In this document: in pieces, positions 5,637-7,162 of the stretch | How the letters are laid out: each line of letters opens with the position of its first letter | Numbering within the stretch: the first letter of the stretch is position 1 | NCBI GenBank assembly: GCA_903826715.1 | Contig: CAIKFN010000113.1 | Span: 1-7,162 of the forward strand | From: an uncultured Actinomycetes bacterium | GTDB lineage: Bacteria; Actinomycetota; Acidimicrobiia; Acidimicrobiales; RAAP-2 | Direction of reading: 5' to 3' | Length of the DNA stretch: 7,162 nt | Position numbers and translations under genes: made by a program | Notes under the pieces: model-generated | The model's input: only the letters and a program-made list of their open reading frames with translations | Databases searched by the model: none | What the model was told of the DNA's origin: nothing

Positions 5637-6649
5637 CGTGATTCCTTAGTTGGACGAGGTGTACGAAACTTGGCGAGGATGCCACGAACATCGCTACGGA
5701 TGTGTTGAATAGGTGTTGGAGGGGGAGTGCGCAGTGCACCCTTGGCGTAATGACGCTCTAAGTAGTACTGACCAATTGAGAGAACTGTTGTAATAGCCAA
5801 GTACCAAAGACTCGCCACAATGAGCATTGGCACTACTTGGTAGGTAGCGGAGTAAATGTTCTGCGCAGCACCCAGGAGTTCAATGACGCCAATGGAGCTA
5901 ACGAGTGATGTTGTCTTCAACATTGAAATAACTTCATTGCCAGTTGGCGGAATAATCACGCGCATTGCTTGGGGCAAAATGACAAGACGGAGTGTTTGTG
6001 CCCTGGTCATTCCAATGGCACTCGCTGCTTCAATCTGGCCTTCATCTACTGCAATAAGGCCAGACCTAGCGATTTCAGACATGTAGGCGCCTTCATTGAG
6101 TCCGAGACCAATAATTCCAGCGGTGAAGGGAGTGAAGAAGGTCACCGTATTTAGGTGAAAGAACGTTGCGTGCATGAACGGAAGTCCGAATGTGATCATT
6201 GGGTAAATTGCTGCGATGTTGAACCAGAAAATTAACTGAACATAGACCGGTGTCCCACGAAAGAACCATGTGTACGTCCATGCGGTCGAAGAGAGTAAAC
6301 GACTTTTAGAAAGTCGCATGATGGCAATAGTGACACCGAGAGTGATGCCAATTGCCATAGAGATGATGGTGAGCAGGATTGTTCGTCCCAACCCTTGAAG
6401 AATTTCTGTGACAGTGAAGTAATGAAATACAACGTTCCAGCTAAAGCGCCAGTTGATGACGTTGTGACAGGTACGAACTGTATTCAGTGTGTGACAGGCG
6501 ACCTGGCCATTTGGAATCTTCGATAGGAGCGTATGCACCAACATTGCAACTGCAATGACGGCGAAGAAACTTGCAATCCATCTACCAAAATGACGAACGG
6601 GGACAACCTTTACGGCAGTGTCCCCGTTCATGGTCATTTCAGTTTTCAA
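5633..6649 (-). CDS. Amino-acid ABC transporter permease (HisM/GlnP-type)
   Basis: This protein of up to 338 residues has the inner-membrane permease domain of polar amino-acid importers. Hydrophobic segments lie near 23-43, 87-112, 122-148, 173-193, 239-262 and 272-296. The EAA loop that contacts the ATPase reads [18 protein letters not shown] (203-220) followed by ILPQAMR (224-230). GRTILLT (88-94) and [10 protein letters not shown] (129-138) are typical of the family. It is longer than minimal HisM/GlnP proteins, with an extra first helix, a polar loop at 44-77 holding two cysteines (C52, C61), and a basic proline-rich tail after about 300; similar extended forms are known in actinobacteria. 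The longest frame begins with TTG at 6649, 6 bp after the binding-protein stop, with only a weak AAGAG nearby. ATG codons at 6637 (codon 5) or 6631 (codon 7) are possible. It overlaps the ATPase gene by four bases. Confidence 0.93.
   Translation of the reverse strand: MKTEMTMNGDTAVKVVPVRHFGRWIASFFAVIAVAMLVHTLLSKIPNGQVACHTLNTVRTCHNVINWRFSWNVVFHYFTVTEILQGLGRTILLTIISMAIGITLGVTIAIMRLSKSRLLSSTAWTYTWFFRGTPVYVQLIFWFNIAAIYPMITFGLPFMHATFFHLNTVTFFTPFTAGIIGLGLNEGAYMSEIARSGLIAVDEGQIEAASAIGMTRAQTLRLVILPQAMRVIIPPTGNEVISMLKTTSLVSSIGVIELLGAAQNIYSATYQVVPMLIVASLWYLAITTVLSIGQYYLERHYAKGALRTPPPTPIQHIRSDVRGILAKFRTPRPTKESR
5642..5647 (-). promoter_or_regulatory. Ribosome binding site of the ABC ATPase gene
   Basis: AAGGAA on the minus strand lies five bases before the ATG at 5636, inside the last codons of the permease gene. 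It supports the ATG that overlaps the permease stop over the later in-frame ATG at codon 5. Confidence 0.65.
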
Positions 6650-6655
6650 TAACTC

Positions 6656-7162
6656 TTAGGAAAGTGCCCCATTGAGAATGATCTGTGCGGGTGTTAGTGC
6701 ACCAGCGCTTACGCCCCAGTGAGTCAAAATTGCCCCGTAGGTTCCGTTGGCAACAAGTGTCTTAAGTGCAGCCTGGATTGCAAGTGCAAGAGCCTTACCG
6801 GTTGCGTTCTTTTGAGTTGCGATTCCGTATGGAGCAACATTCACTGCACTACCCAGAAGCTTGAATGCACCCATTGAAGTGGAAACAACGTAGCCAGCGA
6901 TCTGACTGTCAAGGAATCCAACAGTTGCCTGCCCAGATGAAACTGCGGTGTTGGCTTCAGTTTGTGTCGCGAATGAAAGGACTGAACCACCCTTGGTCTT
7001 GCAAGCCTTAAGCGCAGCAGCAGCGTCTGTCTGTTCAACGGTTCCGGTTTCTACTGCAACCTTCATTCCACAGAAGCTTGAAAGTCCTGTGAACTTTGCC
7101 TTTGAAGAAGCCTTGGCGTAAACACCCTCACCAGCTTGGAAGTAGTCAACGAAGTTAACTTG
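6656..7162 (-). CDS. Amino-acid ABC transporter substrate-binding protein, C-terminal part (partial)
   Basis: The minus-strand frame is open from the right edge of the window to a TAA at 6656-6658, giving the last 168 residues; the signal peptide and first lobe lie outside. An internal ATG at 7066 is not the start, since the frame continues upstream with family sequence (VNFVDYFQAGEGVYAKASS). The second lobe is seen in CGMKVAVETGTVEQ and, further on, in SGQATVGFLDSQIAGYVV, which match family 3 solute-binding proteins, and the C-terminus has YGIATQKNATGKALA and NGTYGAILTHWGV. Two cysteines, in CGMK and in KACKTKGG, sit where many actinobacterial members carry a pair that may form a disulfide. 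The mature protein would act outside the membrane, delivering an amino acid or similar ligand to the permease encoded 6 bp downstream. Confidence 0.93.
   Translation of the reverse strand, partial: QVNFVDYFQAGEGVYAKASSKAKFTGLSSFCGMKVAVETGTVEQTDAAAALKACKTKGGSVLSFATQTEANTAVSSGQATVGFLDSQIAGYVVSTSMGAFKLLGSAVNVAPYGIATQKNATGKALALAIQAALKTLVANGTYGAILTHWGVSAGALTPAQIILNGALS

Noticed and set aside
6656..7066. A complete 136-codon gene starting at the ATG at 7066
   Set aside because: The frame continues upstream to the window edge with binding-protein family sequence, so this ATG is internal and the gene is cut by the window.

Overview
This window looks like chromosomal DNA from a compact actinobacterial genome of moderate base composition. 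Three things point that way. The amino-acid ABC permease and binding protein read like actinobacterial relatives. At least two genes lack a Shine-Dalgarno sequence but carry a TANNNT box 8 nt before the ATG, as in leaderless actinobacterial genes. Two convergent gene pairs overlap by their stop codons. A streamlined aquatic actinobacterium would fit, but the exact lineage is inference. No insertion sequence, CRISPR array, phage gene or convincing intrinsic terminator was seen.

Layout, left to right. (1) Positions 1-247, minus strand: the N-terminal 82 codons of a Gfo/Idh/MocA-family NAD(P)-dependent oxidoreductase running off the left edge. (2) 381-455, plus: a complete tRNA-Arg with anticodon CCU and encoded CCA. 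A DMT-superfamily membrane transporter (475-1371) follows after 19 bases. (3) 1368-2828, minus: an NCS1-family nucleobase/nucleoside-type permease. (4) 2829-2946: a 118-bp divergent control region. (5) 2947-3933 and 3946-4875, plus: an ADP-ribosylglycohydrolase-family enzyme and a PfkB-family sugar/nucleoside kinase, 12 bp apart. (6) 4872-7162, minus: an amino-acid ABC importer operon transcribed binding protein (partial), permease, ATPase.

The central block (1368-4875) is the most interesting part. A permease, an ADP-ribosylglycohydrolase-family hydrolase and a PfkB kinase together make a plausible uptake, N-glycosidic cleavage and sugar phosphorylation route for a nucleoside-like compound. 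It has the same logic as the little-characterised yegT-yegU-yegV set of E. coli, but with an NCS1 permease in the transporter position. The permease diverges from the two enzymes, and the shared region contains back-to-back promoter elements around a symmetric TTATAA and a candidate operator built from TTGC repeats. The substrate cannot be read from the sequence.

The right-hand operon imports an amino acid or similar polar solute at the membrane. It meets the kinase gene tail to tail and shares only a CTAG with it, so no conventional terminator fits between them.
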